Origin: JBCCWR01 sp039193385
Lineage (GTDB): Bacteria; Verrucomicrobiota; Verrucomicrobiia; Methylacidiphilales; JBCCWR01
Assembly: GCA_039193385.1 (NCBI GenBank)
Contig: JBCCWR010000019.1
Coordinates: 1 to 24,346 of the forward strand
Length of the DNA: 24,346 nucleotides
Reading direction: 5' to 3'
The notes beneath the pieces are model-generated. The model made no database searches and had not been told where the DNA came from. It was given only the letters and a program-made list of their open reading frames with translations. Shown piece after piece: positions 24,105 to 24,346 of this stretch. Position 1 is the stretch's first letter, and each line of letters starts with the position of its first letter. A program made the translations under genes and the position numbers.

Positions 24105-24305
24105 ATGATGTTTATTAAATATCCCCTAATTATCGTATTCACTTTTAGTCTAACCCTTCAAAGCATAAAAGCCGAAGAGCGCCCCAATATTCTTTGGATA
24201 TTTACGGACGACCATGCCACACAAGCTTTTGGTGCTTATGGGGGACATTTAGAAGCGGAGAATATTACACCCAATCTGGGCGCGCAAATAGAATTACCGA
24301 CATAG
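24105..24305 (+). CDS. Secreted sulfatase, N-terminal part, interrupted by a terminal inversion
   Basis: The first 23 residues form a signal peptide ending SIKA. The start of a type I sulfatase follows: RPNILWIFTDDHATQAFGAYGG, with the metal-binding pair D35/D36, then ENITPNL. After Leu58 the plus-strand frame gives nine unrelated codons and a TAG at 24303-24305. The expected continuation is present on the opposite strand in 24276-24346 and would place the formylglycine cysteine at residue 78. The native gene was therefore probably a full-length secreted sulfatase, of the kind used to desulfate marine polysaccharides. Only about 60 true codons are readable in the given orientation. Confidence 0.85.
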   Translation: MMFIKYPLIIVFTFSLTLQSIKAEERPNILWIFTDDHATQAFGAYGGHLEAENITPNLGAQIELPT

Positions 24306-24346
24306 GCTCGTCGGAAGATCATTCCCTCAGATGCGATACGGTCCAG
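24276..24346 (-). other. Inverted segment carrying the next part of the sulfatase
   Basis: Read on the minus strand, these 71 bases translate, with codon 1 equal to Leu58 of the sulfatase, as LDRIASEGMIF, RRAYVGNSIC and APS/R. This is the exact expected continuation up to the active-site motif C-x-P-S-R. The segment begins with CTGG and ends with CCAG, so 61 or more bases between these 4-bp inverted repeats have been flipped in place. The forward version is not present elsewhere in the window, so it is not a simple fold-back duplication of sequence already shown. Confidence 0.85.

Noticed and set aside
24276..24305. A simple frameshift or point nonsense mutation in the sulfatase
   Set aside because: No plus-strand frame after Leu58 resembles a sulfatase, whereas the minus strand gives the expected continuation from the same codon. 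An inversion explains this better.

Overview
The window looks like a chromosomal segment of a Verrucomicrobiota-type bacterium, perhaps a marine member of the Opitutae. I infer this from the gene combination: an HprK/HPr/enzyme I set behind rho, coaE and a threonyl-tRNA synthetase lacking the TGS domain; a bactofilin; a DUF971 protein; an exported nickel superoxide dismutase; and a secreted sulfatase. No rRNA or other phylogenetic marker RNA is present, so the assignment is tentative. Base composition is moderately AT-rich by eye (not computed). I see no tRNA, CRISPR array, insertion sequence or phage gene.

Layout. Positions 1-84 hold the last codons of a TonB-like protein. From 225 to 6669 nine tightly packed or overlapping minus-strand genes read leftward: a FabZ-type dehydratase, a short ketosynthase-like protein, a FabG-type reductase, an acyl carrier protein, a FabF-type ketosynthase, an MFS exporter, a DUF971 protein, tadA and a metallo-beta-lactamase-fold hydrolase. 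The first five form a compact acyl-chain-building module. An HU gene precedes it, with a 12-bp inverted repeat over its predicted promoter and its own terminator. From 7356 to 12470 are independent genes: a Dabb-like protein (-), a bactofilin (+) with a terminator, an NDUFA9-like dehydrogenase (-), a small secreted protein (+), a PhnA-like zinc-ribbon protein (-), an exported M23 peptidase (-) and an unrecognised 107-residue protein (+). A decayed corA 3' end lies at 12478-12636. A secreted repeat-bearing coiled-coil protein (+) follows.

From 14061 to 21279 a minus-strand block reads thrS, coaE, rho, hprK, ptsH, ptsI: translation and cofactor genes followed by a complete phosphorelay with a Ser-HPr kinase but no sugar permease in view. 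From 21444 onward the plus strand carries an exported envelope and stress set: YceI, Ni-SOD (with a clear terminator), an HtrA/Deg protease and a sulfatase.

The most striking observation is at the right edge. The sulfatase reading frame breaks at 24276-24279, but the last 71 bases read on the opposite strand give exactly the missing continuation, including the sulfatase active-site cysteine motif. The end of the window is therefore an in-place inversion bounded by CTGG/CCAG, either a real micro-inversion or an amplification/assembly chimera. Other points of interest are the Ni-SOD whose signal-peptidase site would directly expose the nickel-binding His1, the corA fossil, the mini fatty-acid/aryl-polyene-like cluster with a half-size ketosynthase, and the HU operator candidate.
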